From Mycolicibacterium litorale (lineage in GTDB: Bacteria > Actinomycetota > Actinomycetes > Mycobacteriales > Mycobacteriaceae): DNA of 64,000 nucleotides. Location of the stretch: NCBI GenBank assembly GCA_002007745.1, contig CP019882.1, forward strand, positions 2,232,001-2,296,000. Direction: 5' to 3'. The notes beneath the pieces were generated by a model, which saw only the letters and a program-made list of their open reading frames with translations, made no database searches and was not told the DNA's origin. The position numbers and the translations under genes were made by a program. Each line of letters starts with the position of its first letter. The first letter of the stretch is position 1. Below, piece after piece: positions 1-8,307 of the stretch.

Positions 1-1206
1 GACGTACAAACCGATGCCGAGGCGATGTCGGCGGCGATCGAGGCGTTCGCCGGTCCCGCGCAGGCCGCCGGCTATCGCCGGTTGCGCACCTGGCTGACCG
101 AGCTCTATCGACTGGAGTTCGACGGTTTCATCGCGGCTAATTTCGAATCACCGTTGTCACTGCTGACCCCGCAGCTGGCGAGGCTGGCCGCCATCGGTGG
201 CTTCCGGGGCTGGGAGCGGATGATCGGCAAGTTCATCACCGATGAACGGGTACAACGGATCTTCACCTTCCAGGCGCTGTATGCCGGTGTGCCGCCCCAG
301 CAGGCGCTGGCCGCCTACGCGGTGATCGCCTACATGGACACCGTCGCCGGGGTGTACTTCCCGCGTGGCGGTATGCGCGCGGTGCCCGAGGCGCTGGCCA
401 CCGCGGCTGCCGCAGCCGGCGTCGAATTCCGCTACGGTTCGATCGTCACCGCCCTGGAGCGCTCCGGGTCCCGGGTGACCGCTGTCCGCACCAGCGAAGG
501 CGATCGAATCGACTGCGACGCAGTGGTTCTCACCACCGAGTTACCACTGACTTACCAGCTGCTCGGACGAACCCCGCGACGGCCGATCGCGATGCGTCCC
601 GCGCCGTCTGCGGTGGTGGCGCACGTCGGCGTTCCGGCGGTCGGCGACCGTCTGGCGCATCACAACATCAGCTTTGGCGGCAAGTGGGCCGGCACGTTCG
701 ACGAGATCATCCGCGACGGCGTGCTGATGAGCGACCCGTCGCTGCTGGTGACCCGGCCGACCGCCGGTGACCCGAGCCTCGCCCCGCCCGGACGTGACCT
801 GCTCTACGTGCTGGCGCCCACCCCGAATCTCGAAGCCGGCGCCCTTGATTGGGCGTCGATCGGTACGGAATACGCGCGCCAGATGGTGGCCACCGCTGCT
901 CAGCGGTTGTTGCCCGGGCTCGACGACGATGCCGATGTCCTCGAGATCGTCACCCCAGCGGACTGGGCACGGCAGGGGATGGCCGCCGGGACGCCGTTCG
1001 CGCTGGCACACACATTCGGCCAAACCGGCCCGTTCCGGCCCGCCAACACCGTGCGCGGTATCGACAACGCCGTGCTGGCGGGTGGGTCGACGGTGCCTGG
1101 GGTGGGTATGCCCACCGCACTGCTGTCCGGGCGCCTGGCCGCCGACCGGGTCACCGGAGTCGTCAGTGACGTCTCACCCCGCATCATCAGTTCGGGAAGC
1201 AGGTAG
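1..1206 (+). CDS. crtI: Phytoene desaturase CrtI, 5' end cut off by the window
   Basis: FAD-dependent desaturase that introduces double bonds into phytoene to give lycopene. The reading frame is open from base 1, so 401 residues are visible and roughly the first 100 (including the N-terminal dinucleotide-binding GxGxxG) lie outside the window. The C-terminal hallmark of CrtI is present: NTVRGIDNAVLAGGSTVPG near residues 350-370, followed by GMPTALLSGRLAAD. The stop is 2 bases before crtB, so the two are translated as an operon. Assignment to CrtI rather than another carotene desaturase rests on the C-terminal motif and on the crtB neighbour. Confidence 0.9.
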   Translation, partial: DVQTDAEAMSAAIEAFAGPAQAAGYRRLRTWLTELYRLEFDGFIAANFESPLSLLTPQLARLAAIGGFRGWERMIGKFITDERVQRIFTFQALYAGVPPQQALAAYAVIAYMDTVAGVYFPRGGMRAVPEALATAAAAAGVEFRYGSIVTALERSGSRVTAVRTSEGDRIDCDAVVLTTELPLTYQLLGRTPRRPIAMRPAPSAVVAHVGVPAVGDRLAHHNISFGGKWAGTFDEIIRDGVLMSDPSLLVTRPTAGDPSLAPPGRDLLYVLAPTPNLEAGALDWASIGTEYARQMVATAAQRLLPGLDDDADVLEIVTPADWARQGMAAGTPFALAHTFGQTGPFRPANTVRGIDNAVLAGGSTVPGVGMPTALLSGRLAADRVTGVVSDVSPRIISSGSR

Positions 1207-1208
1207 CG

Positions 1209-2141
1209 ATGATCCACGCCGAGTTGCACGCCGCCGGGATCGACGACGCCCGCCTGCGCGAGTCCTACCGATACTGTCGCCGGCTCAACGCCCAGCACGG
1301 TCGCACCTACTTCCTGGCGACCCGGTTGTTGGCTCCGTCGCAGCGGCCGGCCGTCCACGCGCTGTATGGATTCGCGCGCTACGCCGACGACATCCTCGAC
1401 GACATGGACGTTGCCGCCGGAGTGGCGGAGCGCCGAGAGCGGCTCGACCAGCTGTCGGCGAAGTTCTTCAGCGGCACCGCCGACGCGTCCGAGCCGGTGT
1501 TGGCCGCAGTGCTGCACACCGCACGGACCTACCGCATCCCGCTGGACCTGTTCGATGATTTCCTGTCCTCGATGCGGATGGACCTGACTGTCACCGACTA
1601 CGCCGATCGCGCCGCGCTCAACCGCTACATGCGCGGTTCGGCCGAAGTCATCGGCCTGCAGATGCTGCCGATTCTGGGCACCGTCGGACCGCGCGCCGAA
1701 GCCGTGCCGTACGCCGAGGCGCTCGGCCGGGCATTCCAGCTGACCAACTTCCTGCGCGACGTCGACGAGGACCTCGCCCGCAACCGGGTGTACCTGCCCG
1801 CCGACGAGCTGGTCGCCCACGGCGTGGACCGCGACCTGCTGCTCTGGTGCCAGCAGAACCGGCGCACCGACCCGAAGGTGCGTGCCGCGCTGGCTGCTCA
1901 GCATGCCGTCACCCGGGAGGTCTACCGGGAGGCACGCAAGGGGATCGCCCTACTCGCCCCGCAGTCCCGGCCGTGCGTGACGACGGCGTTCACGCTGTAC
2001 TCGGAGATCCTCGATCGCATCGAGGCGCTGGACTTCGCGGTGTTCACCCAGCGCGCCTCGGTGGGTGTCGGGCGCCGGCTGCAGGTCTTCTCCGCCGGCC
2101 TGATCCGGGCCAGGCGGGCCCGCCGGTGCGGTGCGGCCTGA
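1209..2141 (+). CDS. crtB: Phytoene synthase CrtB
   Basis: Condenses two geranylgeranyl diphosphates to phytoene, the first committed carotenoid step. The 310-residue length is normal for the family. Both Asp-rich Mg-diphosphate motifs are seen: YADDILDD at about 58-65 and the second region LTNFLRDVDEDLARNRVYLP at about 178-197 (DVDED 184-188). Start ATG lies 2 bases after the crtI stop with AGCAGGTAGCG upstream; translational coupling to crtI is likely. Confidence 0.95.
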   Translation: MIHAELHAAGIDDARLRESYRYCRRLNAQHGRTYFLATRLLAPSQRPAVHALYGFARYADDILDDMDVAAGVAERRERLDQLSAKFFSGTADASEPVLAAVLHTARTYRIPLDLFDDFLSSMRMDLTVTDYADRAALNRYMRGSAEVIGLQMLPILGTVGPRAEAVPYAEALGRAFQLTNFLRDVDEDLARNRVYLPADELVAHGVDRDLLLWCQQNRRTDPKVRAALAAQHAVTREVYREARKGIALLAPQSRPCVTTAFTLYSEILDRIEALDFAVFTQRASVGVGRRLQVFSAGLIRARRARRCGAA

Positions 2142-2160
2142 TGGACCTGAATCGGACGTA

Positions 2161-2250
2161 ATGCACACCGCGCTGTTGGGCAACGTCGAATACTGGAAGC
2201 CGATGGGCAAACGCCTTCGCACCGACTACGAAGGGGACCGGCGGTGGTGA
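2161..2250 (+). CDS. Possible 29-residue ORF between crtB and the methyltransferase
   Basis: An ATG at 2161 opens a short frame (MHTALLGNVEYWKPMGKRLR and on) that ends 7 bases inside the next gene. It fills most of the 100-base gap between crtB and the methyltransferase. I do not recognise it. It may be the tail of a gene otherwise lost from the operon, a coupling ORF, or chance. There is no obvious hydrophobic segment, so it does not look like a CrtYc/CrtYd lycopene cyclase remnant. Confidence 0.25.
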   Translation: MHTALLGNVEYWKPMGKRLRTDYEGDRRW

Positions 2251-2972
2251 GTGTGGGCAATCGGGGACTGCAGCGGGAACAGGTCCCCGAGGCGTTCGAT
2301 GTGGGGGCGCGCGCCTACGACCGATTGGTCGGCGCCAACCCCGGCTATCACGATCATCTGCGGATCTCGGCCCGGCGGATGCGTATCCCCGACGGTGGGC
2401 GCGGTCTACGGCTGCTTGACGCCGGCTGCGGCACCGGGGCGTCCACCGCGGCGCTGCTGCAGGCCGCCCCGCACGCCGAGATCGTGGCGGTGGACGCGTC
2501 GTCGGGGATGCTGGCCGAGGCGACGGCCAAGACCTGGCCCGCCTCGGTGCGGTTCGTGCACAGCCCGATCGAGGCGATCGCCGACGCCGGGGTGCATGGC
2601 GCGTTCGACGCAATCCTGGCGGCCTACCTGGTACGCAACCTCGCCGACCCGGACAGTCAGCTGCGCACATTCCGCCACCTGCTGCGGCCCGGCGGGACGC
2701 TGGCCATCCACGAGTATTCGGTGGGTGATTCCCGTGCGGCCAAAGCGATCTGGAATGCGGTGTGCTGGGGAATCATCATCCCCTCCGGCTGGCGACAAAC
2801 CGGTGACAGCACGCTCTACCGTCACTTGTGGCGCAGCGTGAACACCTTCGACGGTGCGGCCGCCTTCCAGCGTCGACTGGTCGCCGCCGGCTTCACCGGA
2901 GTGCACAGCGAGACGATGCCCGGCTGGCAGCGCGACATCGTGCACACCTTTCTGGCAGACGCACCGCGATGA
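2244..2972 (+). CDS. Class I SAM-dependent methyltransferase of the carotenoid operon (CrtT-like)
   Basis: The 242-residue protein has a UbiE-type fold: motif I LLDAGCGTGAST at about 57-68, an acidic post-motif VDAS, and the motif II/III region LAAYLVRNLADPD followed by LLRPGGTLAIHEYSVGD. The N-terminus (VPEAFDVGARAYDRLVGANPGYH) resembles ubiquinone/menaquinone-type methyltransferases. Start is one of two tandem GTGs at 2244/2247 behind GAAGGGGACC. Its stop overlaps the next start (ATGA). In Streptomyces isorenieratene clusters a methyltransferase gene (crtT) sits beside crtU; the same adjacency suggests a carotenoid role here, but the substrate is not deducible. Confidence 0.75.
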   Translation: MVSVGNRGLQREQVPEAFDVGARAYDRLVGANPGYHDHLRISARRMRIPDGGRGLRLLDAGCGTGASTAALLQAAPHAEIVAVDASSGMLAEATAKTWPASVRFVHSPIEAIADAGVHGAFDAILAAYLVRNLADPDSQLRTFRHLLRPGGTLAIHEYSVGDSRAAKAIWNAVCWGIIIPSGWRQTGDSTLYRHLWRSVNTFDGAAAFQRRLVAAGFTGVHSETMPGWQRDIVHTFLADAPR

Positions 2973-4504
2973 ACGATCCACGCCGCGTCAGCCATCCCGG
3001 TCCCGCCGGGTTGCCGCATGCCCATGCCCTGCCCGACACCCCGCACGCGGTGGTGGTCGGCGCGGGGATCGCGGGATTGGCTGCCGCCGCCGGGCTCGCC
3101 GAACGCGGTGTCACCGTCGAGGTCCTGGAACGGCAGCACTACCTCGGTGGCCGCGTCGGCGGCTGGAGCGAGCAGCTCGAAGACGGCAGCGAAGTGGCCA
3201 ACAACCGCGGCTTCCACGCGTTCTTCCGCCAGTACTACAACCTGCGGGCATTGCTGCGGCGCAGCGACCCAGGTCTGCACCGGCTGCGGGCCGTCGAGGA
3301 CTACCCGCTGGTCGACGGCCAGGGCCGCCGCGACACCTTTCGCGGCCTGCCCAAGACCCCGCCGTGGAACGCATTGGCCTTCGCCTTGCGCAGTCCCACC
3401 TTCCGGATGCGAGACATGTTGCGGCTCAACGCGGTTGCGGCCGCACCACTGGCTGCGGTGTCGGTACCCGAGATCTACCACCAGCTTGACGGCCAGGACG
3501 CCGGAACCTTCCTGACTGACATCAATTTTCCGGTCGCCGCTCGACACCTGGCTTTCGAGGTGTTCGCGCGCAGCTTCTTCGCCCGGCCCGAACGACTTTC
3601 GGCGGCCGAACTGGCCACCATGTTCCACATCTACTTCCTGGGCTCCAGTGAGGGTCTGGTGTTCGACGTCGCGGAGTCGAACTTCGACACTGCGCTATGG
3701 GAACCGTTGCGGGAGTACTTGATCGGGCGGGGGGTGCGGTTCCGCACCGGTATCTGTGCCGAGTCCGTGCACACCGGCGGTCCGAAAAGGCTCCAGGTGC
3801 TCGACTCGACCGGTTCGACGATCGACGCCGACGCCGTGGTGCTGGCCACCGACGTCAGCGGGTTGCAGAAGATCGTCGCCGCTTCGCCGGGATTGGGCGA
3901 CGCCTCGTGGCGCGCCCAGGTTGCCGAGTTGCGGACCGCGCCGCCCTTCGTCGTGCAGCGGCTGTGGTTGGACCGCCCCGTGGATGCGGGACGTCCGGCG
4001 TTCCTGGGAACCGGCGGGCTGGAACCCGTCGACAACATCAGCGTGGTCAGCAGCTACGAGCGGCAGGCCGCGGAATGGGCACGCGCGCACGGTGGTTCGG
4101 TGGTCGAGGTGCACTCCTACTCGGTCGTGGACCCGCCGCCGTTCGACGGTTTGCGCGAACGCATGCTGGGCCGCCTGCACCAGCTCTATCCGGAGACCGC
4201 GGCGGCCGGGATCGTCGGTGAGACGCTGTTGCTGCGTGACGACTGCCCGCTGTTCTGGCCCGGTGCGTTCGCGAACCGGCCCACGGTGGACACGCCGGTT
4301 CCCGGTCTGATGCTGGCCGGCGACGGTATCCGCATCGACCTACCGGTGGCCCTGATGGAGCGGGCCGCCACCACCGGCTGGGCGGCGGCCAACCGGTTGT
4401 TGAGCGGCTGGGGTGTCAGCGGGCACACCCTGCACACCGTCCCGGTACAAGGCCGGTCACCGATTCTGCGCCGGCTCGCCAGCCGGGAAGGGGCCCTGCG
4501 ATGA
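2969..4504 (+). CDS. crtU: FAD-dependent carotenoid desaturase/methyl transferase, CrtU-like
   Basis: The 511-residue NAD(P)/FAD-binding amine-oxidase-fold protein has VVVGAGIAGLAAAAGLAERG (GxGxxG at 31-36), an FAD-contacting RVGGW at about residue 55, and a C-terminal GLMLAGDGIRIDLPVALMERAATTG that closes the FAD site. Start ATG 2969 overlaps the preceding stop (ATGA), and this defines the start better than upstream in-frame codons. CrtU enzymes desaturate and shift methyl groups of beta-carotene to give aromatic rings (isorenieratene). The fit is by fold, length and operon context; another carotene desaturase function is possible. Confidence 0.75.
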   Translation: MNDPRRVSHPGPAGLPHAHALPDTPHAVVVGAGIAGLAAAAGLAERGVTVEVLERQHYLGGRVGGWSEQLEDGSEVANNRGFHAFFRQYYNLRALLRRSDPGLHRLRAVEDYPLVDGQGRRDTFRGLPKTPPWNALAFALRSPTFRMRDMLRLNAVAAAPLAAVSVPEIYHQLDGQDAGTFLTDINFPVAARHLAFEVFARSFFARPERLSAAELATMFHIYFLGSSEGLVFDVAESNFDTALWEPLREYLIGRGVRFRTGICAESVHTGGPKRLQVLDSTGSTIDADAVVLATDVSGLQKIVAASPGLGDASWRAQVAELRTAPPFVVQRLWLDRPVDAGRPAFLGTGGLEPVDNISVVSSYERQAAEWARAHGGSVVEVHSYSVVDPPPFDGLRERMLGRLHQLYPETAAAGIVGETLLLRDDCPLFWPGAFANRPTVDTPVPGLMLAGDGIRIDLPVALMERAATTGWAAANRLLSGWGVSGHTLHTVPVQGRSPILRRLASREGALR

Positions 4505-5511
4505 GCATTCGAGCACGGGTAGCGGCCAGATGGCCGAAAAACATCCCGCTGCAGATCATTCCGAAGACCGACTGGGCCGGGCAGCGTCCCACCTATCAGG
4601 ACGCGCAGCCGGCCCTCATCGATGGTGCGCTGCGGCGTGCCCAACAGCGGCCCAGCGGCAACTGGTACGTCTTCGCCGCGAGCACCGACGTCCGCGGAGA
4701 CCGGCCATTCGGGACCCGGGTTGGCGGGGTCGAGATCGTCGCCTGGCGCGATCAGCAAGGCGGACTGCGCGTCGGGCCGGCCGCGTGCCCGCATCTGGGC
4801 GCCGACCTGGCGACCGGGAAGGTGCAGTGCGGCGGTCTGATCTGTCCCTGGCACGGTCTGCGACTCGAGGGCGGCCGTGAATTCGGCTGGAAGCCCCTGC
4901 CCGCCTTCGACGATGGCGTGCTGGTGTGGGTGCGCCTCGATCGAGTCGGGCAGGAAGCGCCACTGGACGCCCCGGTGATCCCGGCTCGACCCGAAGGCGC
5001 GCGGCTGGCCGCGGTGACCCGGCTGGAAGGGGTGTGTGAGCCATCCGACGTGATCGCCAACCGCCTCGATCCCTGGCACGGTGCGTGGTTCCACCCCTAT
5101 TCGTTCACCCAGCTCGAGGTGCTCAGCGCCCCGCCGGCCGATGCCGACGAGGACGCCGATCGCTTCCTGGTGGCGGTGACCTTCCGGATGGGACGGGTCG
5201 GGGTGCCGGTCATCGCCGAGTTCACCGCACCGGAGCCCAGGACGATCGTGATGCGGATCGTCGATGGTGAGGGTGCGGGCAGTGTCGTCGAGACCCATGC
5301 CACCCCGATGGGCGCGGGTCCGGACGGCCGGCCGCGGACGGCGGTTATCGAAGCTGTCGTCGCGCAGTCCGACCGCACCGGTTTCCGCTACTCGTTGCGG
5401 GCCGCGCCGCTGATCACCCCGGTGATGCGGGTGGCGGCCACCCGGTTGTGGCGCGACGACCTCGCCTATGCCGAGCGTCGGTTCGCGCTGCGGGACAACG
5501 GGTCCCAATAG
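4501..5511 (+). CDS. Rieske [2Fe-2S] protein at the end of the carotenoid operon (DUF5914-type)
   Basis: The 336-residue protein carries a Rieske cluster site: C96-P-H98 and C115-P-W-H118 (CPHLG ... CPWHGL), preceded by WYVFAASTDV, the usual start of a Rieske domain. The rest (PSDVIANRLDPWHGAWFHPYSF and on) is the domain that follows Rieske modules in a mycobacterial carotenoid-linked family. Start ATG overlaps the crtU stop. It probably hydroxylates or otherwise oxidises a carotenoid, or supplies electrons to one of the operon's enzymes; the reaction is not known from sequence. Confidence 0.8.
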   Translation: MSIRARVAARWPKNIPLQIIPKTDWAGQRPTYQDAQPALIDGALRRAQQRPSGNWYVFAASTDVRGDRPFGTRVGGVEIVAWRDQQGGLRVGPAACPHLGADLATGKVQCGGLICPWHGLRLEGGREFGWKPLPAFDDGVLVWVRLDRVGQEAPLDAPVIPARPEGARLAAVTRLEGVCEPSDVIANRLDPWHGAWFHPYSFTQLEVLSAPPADADEDADRFLVAVTFRMGRVGVPVIAEFTAPEPRTIVMRIVDGEGAGSVVETHATPMGAGPDGRPRTAVIEAVVAQSDRTGFRYSLRAAPLITPVMRVAATRLWRDDLAYAERRFALRDNGSQ

Positions 5512-5560
5512 CCACTGTCCTGCCGGTGAAACGGCCCGACGGTGCCTTGCCGGACCGGGG

Positions 5561-6502
5561 TCACTGATCGGAGGGGACCAGGATGGTCTTGCCGGGCAGG
5601 TGACCGGTGTCGGCTGCGTCGTGTACGGCGGCGATGTCGGTCAACGGCCGACGATCGGCGACGTCGACAATCAGGTCGCCGGCATCCACCCGGCGCACGA
5701 GGTCGGCAAGCTGGGTGGTGTCGCTGCGGACGAACACCCGCGCGGTGCGCACTGCCCGGCGGGAGTCTTCCGGTCCGGAGGTCATGGTGCCGACCAGGAA
5801 TCCGCCGTCGGCGACGATTCCGGCCAGCGCCGCGGTCTGCTCCGGTGACGTGCCGATCAGATTGAGCACCACGTCGAAGGGTTGTCCCTCGATGGACAGC
5901 GGGGTGCTGTAGTCGAGATAGCCGATCAGCCGGTCGGCTCCGCGCTGGCGCAACCGGTCGGCGGTGGCCGGCTTGGTGGTCGCGGTGACGGTGGCGCCGG
6001 CCTGCTTGGCGAGTTGGACCGCGTAGCCGCCGACGCCCCCGCTGGCGCCGTTGATCAGAATCGTCTGCCCGGCGCGCAGCCCAGCCAGCTCGAACAACGC
6101 CTGCCAGGCTGTGAGCCCGACGGTCGGCAGCGCCGCCGAGTCGGCCAGATCCATCGATCGGGGCGCGGCGGTCAGCACCTCGGCCGGCGCGAGCACATAG
6201 TCGGCGGCGGCGCCGTCGTCTTGCATCGGAAGCAATCCGACGACCCGGTCGCCGATCTGCCAGCCGGTCACGCCGGCACCGACCTCGGCCACGGTGCCGG
6301 CCACGTCGATGCCGGGCACATGCGGGAAGGTGATCGCGAACACCTCGGTCAGGTAACCGCCGCGGATGCCGGCGTCGACCGGATTGAACGATGTCCCGGC
6401 GACCTTCACCAGGACCTGCCCGGGCCCCGCCGTCGGGCGCTGGACCTCGTCGTAATGCAGCACGTCGCTGTCGCCGTAACGGTGGTAGCGCACAGCCTTC
6501 AT
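5561..6502 (-). CDS. Zinc-independent NADPH:quinone oxidoreductase-like alcohol dehydrogenase
   Basis: The 313-residue MDR-superfamily protein has N-terminal GroES-like MKAVRYHRYGDSDVL, substrate lobe FNPVDAGIRGGYLTEV and Rossmann motif NGASGGVGGYAVQLAKQ (151-167). Zinc ligands of true alcohol dehydrogenases are absent, as in the quinone oxidoreductase (QOR/Qor2) branch. A GGAAGGGA ribosome site precedes the ATG. The gene is divergent from the MarR gene at 6596, and two palindromic boxes lie between them, so it is probably the regulator's target and induced by an electrophile or quinone-like ligand (inference). Confidence 0.85.
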   Translation of the reverse strand: MKAVRYHRYGDSDVLHYDEVQRPTAGPGQVLVKVAGTSFNPVDAGIRGGYLTEVFAITFPHVPGIDVAGTVAEVGAGVTGWQIGDRVVGLLPMQDDGAAADYVLAPAEVLTAAPRSMDLADSAALPTVGLTAWQALFELAGLRAGQTILINGASGGVGGYAVQLAKQAGATVTATTKPATADRLRQRGADRLIGYLDYSTPLSIEGQPFDVVLNLIGTSPEQTAALAGIVADGGFLVGTMTSGPEDSRRAVRTARVFVRSDTTQLADLVRRVDAGDLIVDVADRRPLTDIAAVHDAADTGHLPGKTILVPSDQ

Positions 6503-6525
6503 GGTCGTGTCCCTTCCTCATTTGT

Positions 6526-6572
6526 TTCGATTTCGAAGCAGTCTCCCACTCCAAACTTGCTTCGAGTTCGAA
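6526..6572. promoter_or_regulatory. Two-box MarR operator in the divergent promoter
   Basis: Two perfect palindromes TTCGA-N2-TCGAA occur at 6526-6537 and 6561-6572, centres 35 bases apart. The flanks (GTTTCGATTTCGAAGC and GCTTCGAGTTCGAAAC) make the two boxes inverted copies of each other. Box 2 covers the -35 position of a likely MarR promoter whose -10 is TACGAT at 6583-6588, 7 bases before the ATG at 6596 (leaderless). Box 1 sits 24 bases upstream of the oxidoreductase start. MarR dimers commonly repress both arms of such a divergent pair. Confidence 0.75.
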
Positions 6573-6595
6573 ACATTCCCGGCTACGATCGGTAG

Positions 6596-7099
6596 ATGGC
6601 CAAATCCCTGCAGCCTGCGCAGATGCGCACCTACTTCGCCCTCACCGAGGCGGCCAGCCTGCTGCAATACGCTGTCGCCCAGCAGCTGCAGGCCGAAGGC
6701 GGTCTCAGTTACGTGCAGTTCGAAATCCTCGCCAAGCTGGTGGACGCCGACCGGCCCCTGACCATGACCGAGCTGGCCGACAGCGTCGTCTACAGCCGAA
6801 GCGGCCTCACCCACCAAGCCGCCCTCCTGGAGAAGGAGGAGCTCATCAGCCGAGCGCCCAGTACAGAAGACCAGCGCGCTGTCGTCGTCGACATCACCGA
6901 CGCTGGCCGCGCGCGGGTGGCCGCCGTCCTGCCCGGCCACCTCGACGTCGTCCGAGGCCTCTTGTTCGACGCGCTGTCCGACCGGGACGTCACCGCCCTC
7001 GGCGACCTGATGACCCGCGTACGCGACCACATGCGCGATCGCCCGCCCCGATCTGCCGCCCCGCGTAAGAGCCGTACTTCCAGGGATCGGGACAAGTGA
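6596..7099 (+). CDS. MarR-family transcriptional repressor
   Basis: The 167-residue winged-helix regulator has dimerisation helices 1-60 (LLQYAVAQQLQAEGGLSYVQFEILAKL), recognition region MTELADSVVYSRSGLTHQAALLEKEELISR and beta-wing STEDQRAVVVDITDAGR, the classic MarR DxR wing. It is likely leaderless, with TACGAT ending 7 bases before the ATG. It presumably represses itself and the divergent oxidoreductase through the TTCGA-N2-TCGAA boxes. The ligand is unknown. The C-terminal ~20 residues are basic and lie beyond the usual MarR end. Confidence 0.9.
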   Translation: MAKSLQPAQMRTYFALTEAASLLQYAVAQQLQAEGGLSYVQFEILAKLVDADRPLTMTELADSVVYSRSGLTHQAALLEKEELISRAPSTEDQRAVVVDITDAGRARVAAVLPGHLDVVRGLLFDALSDRDVTALGDLMTRVRDHMRDRPPRSAAPRKSRTSRDRDK

Positions 7100-7134
7100 C
7101 TCGGCTCGCGCGGCCCCGCGCCTAGGCTGCGTCC

Positions 7135-8208
7135 ATGGCGAAGCGAATCGTGATCTGGGGTACGGGTTTTGTCGGCCGGATGGTCATCCCCGAAGTGCTG
7201 GCCCACCCGGAGTTCGAGCTGGTCGGGGTTGGCGTCAGCAATCCGGCGAAGGTCGGGCGCGACGTCGCCGAGATCTGCGGTCTGGCCCAGCCGGCGGGTA
7301 TCGCCGCCACCGACGACGTCGACGCCCTGATCGCGCTCAAGCCCGATGCGCTGGTGCACTACGGACCCACCGCCGCGCACGCCGACGCCAACATCGACCT
7401 GATCTCACGGTTCCTCCGCGCGGGCATCGACGTGTGCTCGACCGCGATGACCCCGTGGGTGTGGCCGAAGATGCACCTGAACCCGCCGATCTGGATCGAC
7501 CCCATCACGCAGGCGTGCGAGGCCGGCCAGTCGTCATGCTTCACCACCGGGATCGACCCCGGCTTCGCCAACGACCTGTTCCCGATGACCCTGATGGGCC
7601 TGACCTCCCAAGTGCGCCAGGTCCGCGCCTCCGAGCTGCTGGACTACACCAACTACGAGGGGGACTACGAATTCGAGATGGGCATCGGCCGCGAACCCGA
7701 GTACAAGCCGCTGCTGGAGAACTCCGACATCCTGGTGTTCGCCTGGGGGGCGACGGTGCCGATGATCGCCTACGCCGCCGGCATCGAACTCGACGAGATC
7801 ACCACCACCTGGGAGAAGTGGGTCACACCCACCGAGCGCAAGACCATCAAGGGCGTCATCCCGCCCGGCCACGTGGCGGCGGTGCGGTTCACCATCAACG
7901 GCATCTATGGAGGCGAGACGCGGATCCAGCTCGAGCACGTCAACCGGATCGGCCAGGACGCCGCGCCGGACTGGCCCTCGGGCACCCAGGACGACGTCTA
8001 CCGGGTCGACATCCAGGGCACTCCCAGCATCTTCCAGGAGACTGCGTTCAGGTTCACCGACGGTTCCGGACGGGACGCCGCGACCGCCGGGTGCCTGGCG
8101 ACCGGGCTGCGCGCGCTCAACGCGGTACCGGCCGTCAACGACCTGGCCCCGGGCTGGGTCACCCCGCTTGACCTGCCCCTGATCCCCGGCCGCGGGACCA
8201 TTCGCTGA
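7135..8208 (+). CDS. DapB-like NAD(P)-dependent dehydrogenase
   Basis: The 357-residue protein begins MAKRIVIWGTGFVGRMVIPEVL, a Rossmann GxGxxG of the dihydrodipicolinate-reductase/2,4-diaminopentanoate-dehydrogenase type. HYGPTAAHADANI, TGIDPGFANDLFPM and a C-terminal substrate domain follow. Proteins like this are abundant in mycobacteria and usually uncharacterised; it is not the lysine-pathway DapB, which is shorter. TAGGCT at 7123-7128 ends 6 bases before the ATG, suggesting a leaderless transcript independent of marR. Confidence 0.8.
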   Translation: MAKRIVIWGTGFVGRMVIPEVLAHPEFELVGVGVSNPAKVGRDVAEICGLAQPAGIAATDDVDALIALKPDALVHYGPTAAHADANIDLISRFLRAGIDVCSTAMTPWVWPKMHLNPPIWIDPITQACEAGQSSCFTTGIDPGFANDLFPMTLMGLTSQVRQVRASELLDYTNYEGDYEFEMGIGREPEYKPLLENSDILVFAWGATVPMIAYAAGIELDEITTTWEKWVTPTERKTIKGVIPPGHVAAVRFTINGIYGGETRIQLEHVNRIGQDAAPDWPSGTQDDVYRVDIQGTPSIFQETAFRFTDGSGRDAATAGCLATGLRALNAVPAVNDLAPGWVTPLDLPLIPGRGTIR

Positions 8209-8223
8209 CGTAACGTCCCGCGG

Positions 8224-8254
8224 CTTCGGATCGACATCTTGGGTGAATCCGAAG
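8224..8254 (+). terminator. Hairpin after the DapB-like gene
   Basis: CTTCGGAT (8224-8231) and ATCCGAAG (8247-8254) form a perfect 8-base stem with a 15-base loop, 16 bases after the stop codon. There is no T-run, as is usual for mycobacterial terminators. It lies before the next gene on the same strand, so termination is an inference. Confidence 0.45.
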
Positions 8255-8307
8255 TACGGGGCTGCCCGCATGCCACCGAGCAGGCTGGGCGGCCCGGATT
8301 GGACGAC

